A DNA stretch of 64,000 bases from Dendrophyllia cribrosa (lineage: Eukaryota > Cnidaria > Anthozoa > Scleractinia > Dendrophylliidae), in the NCBI GenBank assembly GCA_024195265.1, contig JAJLRJ010000010.1:26583676-26647675 (forward strand). The letters run 5' to 3'. Position numbers and translations under genes: made by a program. The notes under the pieces are model-generated. The model saw nothing but the letters and a program-made list of their open reading frames with translations, was not told where the DNA came from and made no database searches. Shown here piece by piece: positions 42,829 to 55,043 of the stretch (within the stretch, counting starts at the first letter, position 1; every line of letters starts with the position of its first letter).

Positions 42829-44290
42829 ATTTTTAGGAATGTTGGGAATGTTATTTTGGAACACAAAATATAACCAATTTTTGTAGCGCTGTTTTTTTCT
42901 TTTATTCTCTCACTGTTTGGTAGTTTGTAGATGTCAGGCAAATTATTCGGTAATTCTCGTTCAGATATATATTTTTCTCGTTTAGGTCTGAACTTTAAAA
43001 TCTCTTGCACTCACGATAATGCTTGCCAAAAAGATGAATTTTCCCAACAAAAATTGATGGCGTCACCAGTATTTTCATGTGTTTACCCCTATAACGCGCA
43101 TCAATGTGCGTTCAGGAGACAACTGACACATTTCTTATTGAAGCACCCTCTCCCCCCTCCCAAAGAAAAAAAAAAAAAAAAAGCGATAGCCTTTCCCTCA
43201 AAACGTCAGTTTTTGAATTTCTTTACGGTGGCTAATTACAAAATTAGTTGATTCCCAATTTAACAGAAACATTCACTACGTTACACGAGCATGAGCTCGA
43301 AGTGCCCTTCGATCACCCAACGCCATCCGTCAGGGGTGGTATCGGGATTTAATAACTAAACATTTGGCAGTTTTGTCAACTATCACGAAACAATGTAAGG
43401 TTCCTATTTGAATTGCAGATAAACTGATTAATAAACAAATTATCATTCATTTTTTCTTAACACATTTGCCACGAAGTAGCCAGAGAAGACTCGAAGGAAC
43501 TAAACGAGGAAAATAATCGACTTGCAGGCCAAAACCTTGTCTATTGTCGGAACAGTCGCTAAAACATTGACGACAACATGGAACAGAACAAAGGTCTTTT
43601 AAAATTTTCAGGTAATGACACTGCAAGATAGATAAATCTGAATTGCTAGCCTCTCAGGTCCTCATGGAACGAGTTCCAAGCGAATTTATAGAAGTATTTT
43701 TATTGTACAATAATTTCTTGTGGTATTTCTTGTAGAATTTAATCGCTTGACAGTTTACTTGACGCTGTCACCCATGTATCAATTAAAAAGTTACTTTTTG
43801 GTTTGACCTGGATTGATGAGAAATTTACCAGCATTTTCATGGTTGGTGGTTAAGATTACGGCCACTTGTTTCAACGGCAGGCTTCTACGCTTTGAGATAG
43901 AATGACGCGACAGACTACTGAATATCGTTCTCGTATATTTTAAGCTATATAGCGTGAGCTGTTAATACGTTAAATTAAGTTTTAGGGTCTTGTAGACTAT
44001 GTTGACCACAAGTAGTCCCTCTTTTCTCTCAGGAATAGTCGAGCGGGCAATCACGCGCCGCGCGCTTCGCGTGTCCTCGCGCACGCGATCGCCCGTTCGA
44101 CAGTCCCTATGAGGAAGGACTTCTCGTTGTCTATCCAAAATGTGATTTCATTTACTGATATATTTTGTGTTTTGTTCCTACAGGATACTAGAAACCTTTA
44201 GATGCAATAATCAAGCAAGCAAGAAAGATTATCGCCATAAACAAGAAGTAGTCTGAGGTAGAGAAACTAATTTTACTTCAACAAGCGCAG
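42829..44290. other. Intergenic, no firm feature
   Basis: Contains a poly-A run at 43165-43181 and a GC-rich patch (44040-44100, GCGCCGCGCGCTTCGCG). An ATG-to-donor segment at 43579 was considered and rejected. Confidence 0.4.
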
Positions 44291-44441
44291 TAGCCTCTTC
44301 CAGGCGTTTAGATGGTGGGGAGCAGCGACAAGCGGCGCGCCGCGCTTGGGTCGGCCCTCTCTCCCCAGCCTCCCCTCGTTTTTTTCTCCTGCGCCCGATT
44401 TTTCTTTCGCGCCCCACAAACTGAACGCCTGGAACAGGCTA
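44291..44441. mobile_element. MITE, TAGCCTCTTCCAGGCGTTT ends
   Basis: TAGCCTCTTCCAGGCGTTTA and TGAACGCCTGGAACAGGCTA are inverted ends 150 bp apart, with a GC-rich interior. A truncated relative is at 12.42 kb. Confidence 0.8.
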
Positions 44442-45118
44442 CAAGCGCAGCTAAGAGATTACTGTATTTACCCCTGTTAGTTGCACTCTTTGAAAATAAA
44501 GGACGAATGTTAGCTATTGAGCATACACGCGCACATACACATCCGTCATGGTACGTATGCTGTTTTTCTGTTAAGTCGTTTTCGTTATGGGTATAATAAT
44601 TTATCAGTAATCTTTCTTTTCAAAATTTTCTTTTCAAAATTTAGACAAAATTACAAGCAAGCTCTTCAAGTGCACGGCAGGGTGCAACCCAAATATAACA
44701 AACTTCGCCAAACATGAAAAAATCAGTAGCTTATATTAATAATTCAGGGTGTATAGAATGAAAGCTAAACCAACCTTTTGATCAAAAAATATTTTTATAA
44801 TTAATATTACAATAAAATAACAGTGAAATCTCTCCCTTATTCCTTGAAGAAGACCCTAAACAAATTCGAGATACAACAAATCACGCGATCGCTTGTAAGT
44901 AAATATATTCCGCTTGGAAGCTAAATTTTCGATTGTTTTCCTTGTATTTAAAAGTCTAATATTTTAAGATAAATTAACAGGCCGGAAAAGTCGGAGTAAT
45001 TTCGTGATACAATTCTCAGGCTAGAAACGTACGTAAGGCTCTCAGCCATTTCGGAAAACAAATCGAGGTAGGAAATTTGGACTTTTTTTATGTCATCGAC
45101 GCATCGCCAGGCTGCAGG

Positions 45119-45147
45119 ATGGTGGCACCGGCGTTTAAGATTTCGGT
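45119..45147 (+). CDS. Candidate first coding exon (nine codons)
   Basis: GCAGGATGGTGGCACCGGCG... encodes MVAPAFKIS and runs straight into a strong donor, TCG|GTAAGC, with A at -3 and G at +4 of the ATG. The local rise in CpG would fit a promoter. No downstream partner exon is visible before the large tandem array, so this is tentative. Confidence 0.25.
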
Positions 45148-45771
45148 AAGCATCTTTATAACTATTTTATATTGATAAAAGAAGGTACATTTTGGAATGT
45201 TAATGATTTGGACATTACATGTTCATTCAGTTTTCAATTTTTTATAAATGGTCAAGATACGGTTTTTCGGTAAAATGCTGACTTTTTTGTCACGGTTTTG
45301 TCATATTTTCCCAGACATTGTGAGTTGCCAGTTACAATAAGTATCGACTTAAAGACATAATTTTGCCGTCGTGTGAAAATGATGCCTGTTTTCTCAGTTT
45401 TATTGTTGCTACATCGTTTCCCAATGCAAACATAATATAAGGTCATTTCTCAGTTGCAGTAAGGATTTTTGATTGACTATATATGCAGTAAAAGTTTTGA
45501 TAATTCGTCTTTTTCAGTTTGGTTATGTTGTTTGTAAGTTTCAGACTTTCAGTCATTATTTTGACGTTTTTTGGTATAAATCAGCTAGGCTATTTGTCTT
45601 TTATATTAAAGTCTAAAATTTGTCTCTTAGCTTCTCTTGGTTAGCTGTTAAAACATTGTTCCAATGTAATTTATTATTCGTCAGCATGGATACATCTTGA
45701 ACACACAATTTGTCAGTAAAAACATTATGGCATTTTTTCTTTGGTGGTTGTGAAGGTTGAGTGACGATTTC

Positions 45772-45897
45772 TAAGGCCCGATTCAAACGTCGAACTTCAC
45801 ATGTGCCGAATCTAATGCAAATGAGCAAAATCTATTGTTCTTGCTCATTTACATTAGATTCGGCACATGTGAAGTTCGACGTTTCAACTGGGCCTAA
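45772..45897. mobile_element. Palindromic MITE, GGCCCGATTCAAACGTCGAA family
   Basis: The arms CGTCGAACTTCACATGTGCC / GGCACATGTGAAGTTCGACG are perfect; the whole is about 125 bp. Flanks 45148-45771 and 45898-46199 show nothing recognisable. Confidence 0.9.
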
Positions 45898-46199
45898 GTC
45901 TAGGCGAAATAGTTTGTCAGTTTGCGGAAAGAATTATAAGACGATTCTTGGCCATTTATCTGTTTTCAGAAGACTTTGAACTGTTTGTCAGTTAATTACA
46001 GTTAATTACACAATTTATTATTAGGGCCATTTGTTAGTTTGTACTATTGTTTCACTCTTAAGTTGTCTATCCTCTCTTGGTGTTCAATGTAGATTTAGCT
46101 TTTTACCTGTTTTCCAACAATTTTTTTAAACATATGAGGTACGTTTGATTAGCACAGTTCACACGTTTTTGTTAAACAAAAAGTTCGGACATAAATAAA

Positions 46200-46556
46200 C
46201 AACTCAATCAATTAATCAATCAATATAGAGCAGTTTTCAATTACCAACTAATAAACAATTCAATCAATCAATCAACCAGTAAACCAATTACTCAATCAGT
46301 CAGTCAGTCATTCAGTCAGTTAGCCAGCCAGCCAACCAACCAGCCAACCAACCAATAAACAATTCAATCAATCAGTCAGTCAATCAATCAATCACAATCA
46401 ACCAGTAAACCAATTACTCAATCAGTCAGCCAGTCAGTTAGCCAGCCAACCAACCAATAAACAATTCAATCAATCAATCAATCATTTAGTCAGTCAACCA
46501 ATTACTGGATCAGTCACTCAGTCAGCCAACCAACCAACCAATAAACAATTCAATCA

Positions 46557-46589
<33 letters not shown>

Positions 46590-46832
46590 CCAGTAAACCA
46601 ATTACTCAATCAATCAGTCAGTCGGTTAGCCAGCCAACCAACCAATAAACAATTCAATCAATCAATCATTTAGTCAGTCAACCAATTACTCGATCAGTCA
46701 CTTAGTCAGCCAACCAACCAACCAACCAATAAACAAGTCAATCAATCAATCAATCAATCAACCAGTAAACCAATTACTCAATCAGTCAGTCAGTCAGTCA
46801 GTCAGTCAGCCAACCAACCAACCAATAAACAG

Positions 46833-46864
<32 letters not shown>

Positions 46865-47022
46865 ATCAATCATTTTGTCAGTCAACCCATTACTCGACCA
46901 GTCACTCCGTCAGCCAACCAATAAACAATTCAATCAATCAATCAATCAATCAGTCAACCAATTACTCAATCAGTCAGTCAGTCAGTCAGTCAGTTAGCCA
47001 GCCAACTAACCAATAAACAATT

Positions 47023-47057
<35 letters not shown>

Positions 47058-49005
47058 CCAGTAAACCAATTAGTCAATCAGTCAGTCAGTCAATCAGTTA
47101 GCCAGCCAGCCAACCAGCCAATAAACAATTCAATTAATCAATCAATCAATCAATCGATCGATCAATTTTGTCAGTCAACCCATTACTCGACCAGTCACTC
47201 CGTCAGCAAACCAACCAACCAACCAATAAACAAGTCAATCAATCAATCAATCAACCAGTAAACCAATTACTCGATCAGTCACTCAGTCAGCTAACCAACC
47301 AACCAATAAACAATTCAATCAATCAATCAATCAATCAATCAGTCAATCAACCAGTAAACCAATTACTCAATCAGTCAGTCAGTCAGTCAGTTAGCCAGCC
47401 AATCAACCAACAAACAATTCAATCAATCAATCATTTAGTCAGTCAACCAATAACTCGATCAGTCACTCAGTCAGCCAACCAACCAACCAACCAATAAACA
47501 ATTCATTCAATCAGTCAATCAATCAATCAACCAGTAAACAAATTACTCAATCCATCGGTCAGTCAGTCAGTCAGTTAACCAGCTAGCCAACCAACCAATA
47601 AGCAATTCAATCAATCAATCATTTAGTCAGTCAACCAATTACTCGATCAGTCACTCAGTCAGTCAACCAACCAACCAACCAACCAACCAATAAACAATTA
47701 AATCAGTCAATCAATCAATCAACCAGTAAACAAATTACTCAATCCATCAGTCAGTCAGTCAGTCAGTTAGCCAGCCAGCCAACCAACCAATAAGCAATTC
47801 AATCAATCAATCATTTAGTCAGTCAACCAATTACTCGATCAGTCACTTAAGGTCAGCCAACCAACCAACCAATAAACAAGTCAATTAATCAATCGATCAA
47901 CAATCAACCAGTAAACCAATTGCTCAATCAGTCAGTCAGTCAGTCAGTTAGCGAGCCAACCAACCAATAAACAATTCAATCAATCAATCGATCAATCAAT
48001 CAATCAATCAATCAATCAGTCAACCAATTACTCAATCAGTCAGTCAGTCAGTTAGCCAGCCAACCAACCAATAAACAATTCAATCAATCAATCATTTAGT
48101 CAGTCAACCAATTACTCGATCGGTCACTCAGTCAGCTAACCAACCAACCAAACAATTCAATCAATCAATCAATCAATCAATCAACCAGTAAACCAATTAC
48201 TCAATCAGTCAGTCAGTCAGTTAGCCAGCCAACCAACCAGTCAACCAATTACTCCATCTGCAGTCAGTCAGTCAGTCAGCCAATAAACCAACCAACCAAA
48301 CAATTCAATCAATCAATCAATCAATCAACCAGTAAACCAATTACTCAGTCAGTCAGTCAGTCAGTTAGCCAGCCAACCAACCAGTCAACCAATTACTCCA
48401 TCTGCAGTCAGTCAGTCAGTCAGTCAGTCAGCCAACAAACCAACCAACCAAAAATAAACAATTCAATCAATCAATCAGTCAGCCAATTACTCGATCAGTC
48501 ACTTAGTTGTCCAACCAACCAAACAATCAATCAACCATTTAACCAATTACTCTATCAGTCAGTCAGTCAGCCAACCAACCAACCGACCGACCAACCAACC
48601 AGACAACCAATTACTCGATCTGTCATTCGGTCAGTCAGTCAGTCAGTCAGTCAGTCAGTCAGTCAGCCAACAAACCAACCAACCAATCAACCAATCAATC
48701 ATTTAACACTTTAATCCATCAATCAATCAATCAGTCAGTTAACCAATCACTCGATCAGTCAGTCAGTCAGCCAGTCAGCCATCCAACAAACCAACATAAC
48801 AATAAACAATTCAATCAATCAATCAACTAGTCAACCAATTACTCGATTATATGATCATTGAGTCATTGAGTCAGTGAGTCATTCAGTCAGTCAGTCAGTC
48901 AGCCAATCAATCAACCAGTCAGTCAGTCAGTCAGCCTACCAACCAACTAACCGACCAATAAACAATTCAATTAATCAATCAATCAATCAATCATTCAATT
49001 CAATT
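46200..49005 (+). repeat. 2.8 kb tandem array of TCAA/CAGT/CCAA tetranucleotides
   Basis: Alternating blocks of (CAAT/TCAA)n, (CAGT)n and (CCAA)n with recurring phrases AATAAACAATTCAATCAATC, AACCAGTAAACCAATTACTC and CAGTTAGCCAGCCAACCAAC. These make a higher-order unit of roughly 80-180 bp repeated more than twenty times. The 109-codon Asn/Gln/Ser-rich frame at 47168 is a by-product. Confidence 0.95.
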
Positions 49006-49207
49006 AATGACCAGAGCATAAACAAGAAAGACATGTATCTTATTTTGCTTTGATGATATTTTGAGAACTCAAGTAAAGAAAATGCCATGAATGAAAACAT
49101 CTAAATTTGCATATTTCCGTAAAAGGTGAGGACATGCTATCCCTTTTATAGAGACGACTCTTCAGTAAAATTTTTGCCCTTTTTTCGTCAGAATTCAGTT
49201 AACATTT

Positions 49208-49752
49208 TTAGGTGGCTCACGACAGTTTCTAGTAATTTCCAACGCTTAAACTTTGATGGATCAATACACCAATTCTTTATCAGTTAATGTTACAATAATA
49301 GTATCAAACAAATGCCCAGTCATTGGTAAACAAGTTATGGTCATCGTCGTAACAGTATAACCTGTTTAAGACACCTTAAGTTTAGCTCTAAGTGCTTTTA
49401 ACTAAAAAAATTCTTGGGCTGAGTTCAAAGCCACCTTAAATTTTCGAAAATTTAAGGTGGCTTTGAACTCCTTCCCAGAATATTTTCAACTTTGCAAAAA
49501 ATTGTATCGTGACATGCTAATGTCATTCTCATTTTTTAGTTATAAGTACTTAAAGCTAAAATTAAGGGAGTCTTCAACAGGTTATATTGTTACTATGGTA
49601 ACCTGTTACGTCATGACAATGACCGTAACTTGATCAACAATGACTGGGCAATTGTTTGATACCATTATTGTGGCATCATCTGATTAAGATTTGTTGTATT
49701 GATTCATCAAAGTATATGTGATGGAAAATGCCAGGAACTATTGCGAGCCTTC
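49208..49752. mobile_element. Long foldback element
   Basis: Ends AGGTGGCTCACGACAGTTTC and AGGAACTATTGCGAGCC are imperfect inverses; the arms of about 230 bp meet at a perfect palindrome, AGCCACCTTAAATTTTCGAA and its complement (49430-49475). Inner pairs include AAACAAATGCCCAGTCATTG against CAATGACTGGGCAATTGTTT. Confidence 0.88.
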
Positions 49753-50214
49753 TTAAAGTGCACCTAACCCCAAAATTGTTTTTTGCTTAATCAACTCTAT
49801 GTACGTTGAAAAGATGAATAGTTGAATATTTCTTGTTTTAAACGTCGCGTTAGTGAGTTATAGAGATTCGAATTTACAAAATGCTAATGTGATAACGTCA
49901 ATTCGGGATTTTGCCATTATTACTACGTCAATTAACAATACGCAGTATACAACTTAAGGAAAATCAGTTTGAGAAATACTAAATATAAACTGTGGATAGT
50001 CAATTGATTCGTAAAAAATATTACTTGGAGGTAAAAACAAGTAGTTATATAATAAATGAATCCCGAATTGACGTCATCTGATTAAATAGCATTTTGTAAA
50101 TTCAAATCTCTATAACTCACTAACGCGACGTTAAAAACAATAAATATTTAACTATTCAACTTTTCAACGTACATGGAGTTGATTAAGCAAAAAAACAATT
50201 GGGTCATGGAGTGT
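49753..50214. mobile_element. Foldback TTAA MITE, AGTGCACCTAACCCC ends
   Basis: Starts TTAA then AGTGCACCTAACCCCAAAAT; the right end is eroded (ACAATTGGGTCATGGAGTGT). Arms pair over about 190 bp, for example TAACTCACTAACGCGACGTT against AACGTCGCGTTAGTGAGTTA. Abuts the previous foldback with no spacer. Confidence 0.85.
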
Positions 50215-50943
50215 ATGCTTTGAAATCAAATTTTTGCAGGGAAGACATGCTTCGATTGCCTTCATACTTCACCAAGTTTATGAAATGTGACTAAAGTTTT
50301 GGTGTCACTGTTTTCTCCAAGCGACAGCGGTTACTATAGCAACGCAAAATTTTTGCCCTTTGTTTTAAACAATGTCGTTTTTGAAAAAATCTAGTCAGAC
50401 GTACACTTCATCATGAAGCTTTCACATTTTGTAGTACTCACGTATTACTAGCTGCAGACGAATTTTCACGAAAAATCATAATTTTAAAGGCTGGTCGTTT
50501 TAAAATAACATGTAAGGGCAATTTGGAAATATTTCGCTTTATGCAAATTATTTGCTTTATTATTGGAAACCAGTGAAACAAAAAACTTTAATCGAAGCAA
50601 TCGAAGCATTTCTTTTCTGCGAAATTTTAAAACATACACACCACGTCCAAAAAATACTGAGTCGAGCCTCAGGAAAAGTTATGTTGTAACACACAATCTT
50701 TAGTAGAATTAGAGCTTTTTTCTGCCGCAAGTTATCAATCAAAGATGCAATTTCTCGTTCAATACGGTACGGTGTTTCACGAATGACAATTTAAGAATAA
50801 GTTTCAAGTTTATTTCACCACAAGTAACCCAATTAAATGCAAACTGAACATGTTAAGAGCAATGTACACCAAGCACAGCCACTTCAGACCAACTAGGGCA
50901 ACAATGAACGTTTTACATTACTGTTTTAACAGTAAAAGACCGA
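50215..50943. other. Intergenic, nothing recognised
   Basis: No frame or repeat of note. Confidence 0.45.
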
Positions 50944-51195
50944 TAGAGCGGTTTTCAGTGGAGTGTCGTAAAACCAAAACCAAAGTAATTACCCTGGTCA
51001 ATCACAACAGACACACACAGACACAGACACAGACAATCCAATGAACCAATCAGAACTTTTAAGCAGAACTTTTAAGCAGATAGTTACATGTAGCCGGCGC
51101 TAAGGGCGGGAAAACGGCGCGTGCGAACAAAGCGTAGTTGTGCAAAACCAAAGCAATCGAAAAATAACTTTCGATACTCGATTGAAAACCGCTCT
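50944..51195. mobile_element. MITE, TAGAGCGGTTTTCA ends
   Basis: TAGAGCGGTTTTCAGTGGAG and GATTGAAAACCGCTCTG are inverted ends; a CACACAGACACAGACACAGA microsatellite lies inside, and CCAATCAGAACTTTTAAGC is partly duplicated. Confidence 0.8.
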
Positions 51196-51221
51196 GTTGT
51201 GTGAAACAACATTAAGTGCAT

Positions 51222-51677
51222 GATGATCCGCATAAGGAGGACAGCGCTGAACTGCAATGCACGATCGATGGAATGTCAACTTTTTTCATTGTTACAACTA
51301 GTGATCTCAATGGCCTAGACTAAAACAATGCTAAAAAGTTAAGGTTTAAGGTGCATTTTGTCTAATTTTTTTAAGGTTTTAAGTAATTTGAGACCCAATC
51401 GCACAACGTGCAAGTTTTAAAAGATATTGTACTTGGGGAACTTCATCAAAGAAGCAAAATTATTAGCTATAATTGTCTTCTGCTATTCTGATTGGCTAAG
51501 CACGAACATTTCCTAAAATTTATTTGACGCAAATGGATTTTCTTTATTTTTATAATGAAATATAATTATGAACCATCAGCTCCTCTATTCTTGAAACCAA
51601 AGATATTCTATGTGGGAAAGAGCCAATGCCGAAGAACAATGAAGTTTACTATAGTTCTTATGTGGAACATTACTTAA
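51222..51677 (-). repeat. Dispersed 0.4 kb repeat, copy 2
   Basis: Inverse of 30814-31234 in PAK intron 8, recognisable across its full length. Flanking 51678-52386 shows nothing further. Confidence 0.8.
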
Positions 51678-52386
51678 ATTTCTGCACGCCATCGTTTCAG
51701 AGAGAACAAAATTGTAAAAAAATAATCAGTCAGAATTACTAGCATATATTTTTATGTAATTTTCAGTTCTTTTAGTTTTTCAAAGTTGTACTCGACTCCC
51801 GCAAAAAGTTCGTGCCATACAGTAGGCTATTTGACTGTTTACAGTCTGCTTTTAGTCGGGGTCTTAAAGCGAGGAACGTTTTTCATTCTAATCTGACTAG
51901 AGGCTTAATTTTTGAGGCACCGTATTTCCGCCTTGAGACAATCTCGGTAAATACTGTGAGGCCATTTACAAATGTATTCCAAATTGTTTGGGACTGAGAA
52001 GCTATTTTTGGCTCAACTTTATTTCGAAGATAACGATCCAAAGTTTGTTAATCTGTGTTGTACTGTATCATACTGTGACTGCAAAAGGACCAGTTTACAT
52101 GGTACAATGTTTGCTTGCAGTTGTCACTGCTTTGCTAGCGTGCAAAATCTAAAATCGCAGATAATTTTACGCGTTTAACACATTTCAAAAACAAACTTCG
52201 TTTGTAAACAACAGTGCTGAGCAAGTTGTACCATGCAATTCGGTTCAAAGCAAAACATTCAAGTTACCTGGTAGAATTATTTCAGTCTGAAGTATTCAGA
52301 AATTTTTATGACAAATTGTTCAAATCTTTGCATTTGTAACTACAGAAATGTATAAACGCATTTTTATTTCGTCTTTATTATTGCTA

Positions 52387-52752
52387 TGGTAACCGCTGTT
52401 CAAATTTGGCTAATTTTCCCGCCAAAAGACTTAGAAAAAATACGGGCGCCCAAAATACGCATGCGCCGTTTTTTTTAAAAAAAATATATTCATTAAAAAC
52501 AGACAAGTCTGCAACTAAATAATCATTTAACTTCTTTGCTACTTTTGCTTATAATTTACATTAAATAGTTTGTTTTTATTATAACAAACAATAAATACAA
52601 GTTGTTTTTCACCTCATTGTGTTCTTTATTCTTTTGAATTAAGTAAAAATCATTTAACTAATTACAAGGTGTGACAAAATTTTTCTTCCTATATATACTA
52701 AGTCTTTTGGCGGGAAAATTGGAAGAAATTTGCACAGCGTTTCCCCTGACAA
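52387..52752. mobile_element. MITE, AATTTTCCCGCCAAAAGACTT ends
   Basis: GTAACCGCTGTTCAAATTTG...TTTTCCCGCCAAAAGACTT is mirrored by AAGTCTTTTGGCGGGAAAAT...CAAATTTCTTCC-like sequence; a 360-bp element with an AT-rich centre. Flank 52753-53324 is featureless. Confidence 0.75.
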
Positions 52753-53324
52753 CAGTTTTGGATATAGAAATAACGAGGCACCCCATGAACATTTTCGATC
52801 AGAAAAAATGTCCAAGGAGTACCACTTTTAAACTCTAACCCGCCAAAAAGCAAACTCGATTAACTTAAATTCTTGCACGAGATGAGTATACAGGAAAGAT
52901 ATAAAAAGAAACATGGCAAGCTATGAAAATTGGTTGTTCAAGAACTACGTACTGGTGTAAAACGTTTTTAAAAATGTTCTCAAATTCTAGTATTTTTTTT
53001 CCTTTAAATTCCAATGAATCCTTAACTTTTAAACTGTTCATAGCTTTCCATGTTGCCTTTTATAACAAGATTTTTTCTGCTGGTAAGTATTCTCGGTAGC
53101 ACAGGAAATAGTACGGATAAAATTCGAAAACAAATAATTTGTCTCTGAATACTTTGGAGCAAGTGATAAAATTTGAATAACAAAACAGACAATTGATCGG
53201 CTCCATTTTCATTCCAAGTGTCCAAGCTAAGCTGAGCCACAGCTTTTTAAATTTGAATAGTACATGATATCCTGTGCTACAGTGAGTACCAACTTCCAGA
53301 AAGAGTCTTTTCTTCCAAACTAAA

Positions 53325-53520
53325 AACTACAGTTAGTATATACCAAACCAGTTTGGGATACTGTTTTTAGCGCGCTCTGATTGGCTCAGCTGGATAGTAT
53401 TCTCTATTCACCCCCAGGTATTGTTCTGGATTTCAGGCGCCAGTTTTTTCCCCATTTGTCAGAATAAAGAAGCTATTTTTGGCTGGCTATCCACTGGTTT
53501 AGTATTGTAAACTACTTACA
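53325..53520. repeat. Possible MITE around ACCAAACCAGTTTGGGATAC
   Basis: TATATACCAAACCAGT at the left and ACTGGTTTAGTATTGTA at the right are inverted; weak ends. Confidence 0.4.
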
Positions 53521-53534
53521 GACTATCATAAGAT

Positions 53535-53806
53535 TAGCCTGAGAAAACAGACAATTTTTTGCGGCGGCGCCACTACGGTTCCCTCCGCGAAAAAACGTCT
53601 AAGAAACGAGCGCAAAAATACCGTACTGATGACGTAACGCTTCTCAGATCTAGGTAGTTCTTTTGATTGGTTGAAACAGTCTCTCAACCAATCAGAAGGA
53701 CTACCTAGATGTGGGTATCATTACATCGTCAGTACGGTATATGCGCTCTTTTCGCGGAGGGAACCGTAGTGGCGCCGCCGCGAAAAGTCGTCTGTTTTCT
53801 CATGCT
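53535..53806. mobile_element. Palindromic MITE, AGCCTGAGAAAACAGAC ends, 10-bp target duplication
   Basis: Arms AGCCTGAGAAAACAGAC...GGCGGCGCCACTACGGTTCC pair over about 120 bp. ATCATAAGAT (53525-53534) and ATCATGAGAT (53807-53816) flank it, a 10-bp duplication with one mismatch, a size typical of Mutator-like elements. Flank 53817-54513 shows nothing recognised. Confidence 0.85.
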
Positions 53807-54526
53807 ATCATGAGATCCATTGTCTGGTTCTTAGGAAAACTCATCGCTTCCAACCTGCTTATTCTAGATATGTTTCTGTAAATTTGTTTATTATAAAATT
53901 GAAAATGGAAGATTTTATTAGCCAGTTTCTATATAGTTTATACAGACCACAATAAAAATCAAAAATAATTATTTTTTTGCCACTGATTTTGCAGAAAAAA
54001 GGTACCATTTTCTAGAAGATGATAGACAAGAATGTTGTAACAAAATCGTTGACTTTTCATTACTTTTTCGTGGGAACTATGCGTTAACAGATCCGCGTTC
54101 AAACCAAACAACACTTGTTTCTAATAGTTTAAAGTCGCAGCGATGTTTAAGGCATTTCCAACAGAAAAAAAATATATAACGTGTTGTTGATTTGTTTCAA
54201 AATCTAAAGGTTTGGGTAACAAAAACATCGATTTAGTCACTGTAACTTGAAATCTATAGAAGGATACAGTGAAACATAATTTTCTGATTTCCTTTCTATT
54301 CAGTTAAAATCACAACAACAGTGACGCACAATGTTATATGAAAACGTTCAACTAAAAATCGTTTTATTTTGGTCCTTTTCTAAAATCTATTTTGAATTTT
54401 GAATTTTGAAATTTGAAATAAGGGAAAATATATCCACTTTTCGTTTTGTTCAAGTTCTAGTAATGTTATTTTTAAAAAAGAAAAACATAGTTTAATATTG
54501 TGGTCTGTATAACTAACGAATATAAT

Positions 54527-55034
54527 ACGAGAATTTAGTTTTATCGACTGAGTCGATAAGGTAAATTGACCACCGTAAAAAGATTCAAGTAGCTGACGTT
54601 TCGAGCGCTAGCCCTTCGTCGGAGCGAATCAAGGAATTGTGGGTAGTGTGTGGTTTTATATAGTAAGCGGTGGAGCTACGCTATTGGTGGAAATTTGGTG
54701 ACGTGAAAAACAAATGTAAATTAGTTGAATGAAAACCGTTCATTGATTCCGTGGGGTTTGAGAGTGCCGATTTGAAAGATGATTTGAAAGATGATTTTTT
54801 GTTCTAGGTTTTTACGGCTTTCTGTGTTACCCTGGTGTAGGGAAAGGCCGCAGATTGTCATGTGTTGTTTAGAATGGTTAGTAAGATTAAAATGGCGCGC
54901 GACTGGTTTGGATGCGTCTGTCATTTTTTTCAACGTCTCGGAGATGTTCACGAAAACGGTCGCCCAGTCTCCTCCCTGTTTCGCCAATGTATATCTTTTT
55001 GCAAAAAGTACATGTTATGCAGTAGATAACATTT
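54527..55034 (-). repeat. Inverted left arm of the Penelope element
   Basis: Reverse complement of the element's last 500 bp, including the endonuclease C-terminus (88-codon minus-strand frame with ARHFNLTNHSKQHMTICGLS). It differs from the right arm by small changes, including a duplicated GATTTGAAAGAT near 54771. Confidence 0.92.
54582..54630 (-). ncRNA. Hammerhead-like ribozyme motif, left arm
   Basis: The same 49-base motif as in the right arm, on the opposite strand, with the identical core departure. Confidence 0.45.
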
Positions 55035-55043
55035 ATCACCAAA

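Noticed and set aside
43579..43612. ATG-to-donor segment (MEQNKGLLKFS) as a first exon
   Set aside because: The only plausible acceptor nearby (about 44182) runs into a stop two codons later; no other support.
47168..47497. 109-codon Asn/Gln/Ser-rich open frame
   Set aside because: It is only the tetranucleotide array read in one frame; equivalent frames exist wherever the array lacks stops.
46200..49005. CRISPR-like or telomeric array
   Set aside because: No repeat-spacer organisation, a eukaryotic context, and units are not telomere repeats.
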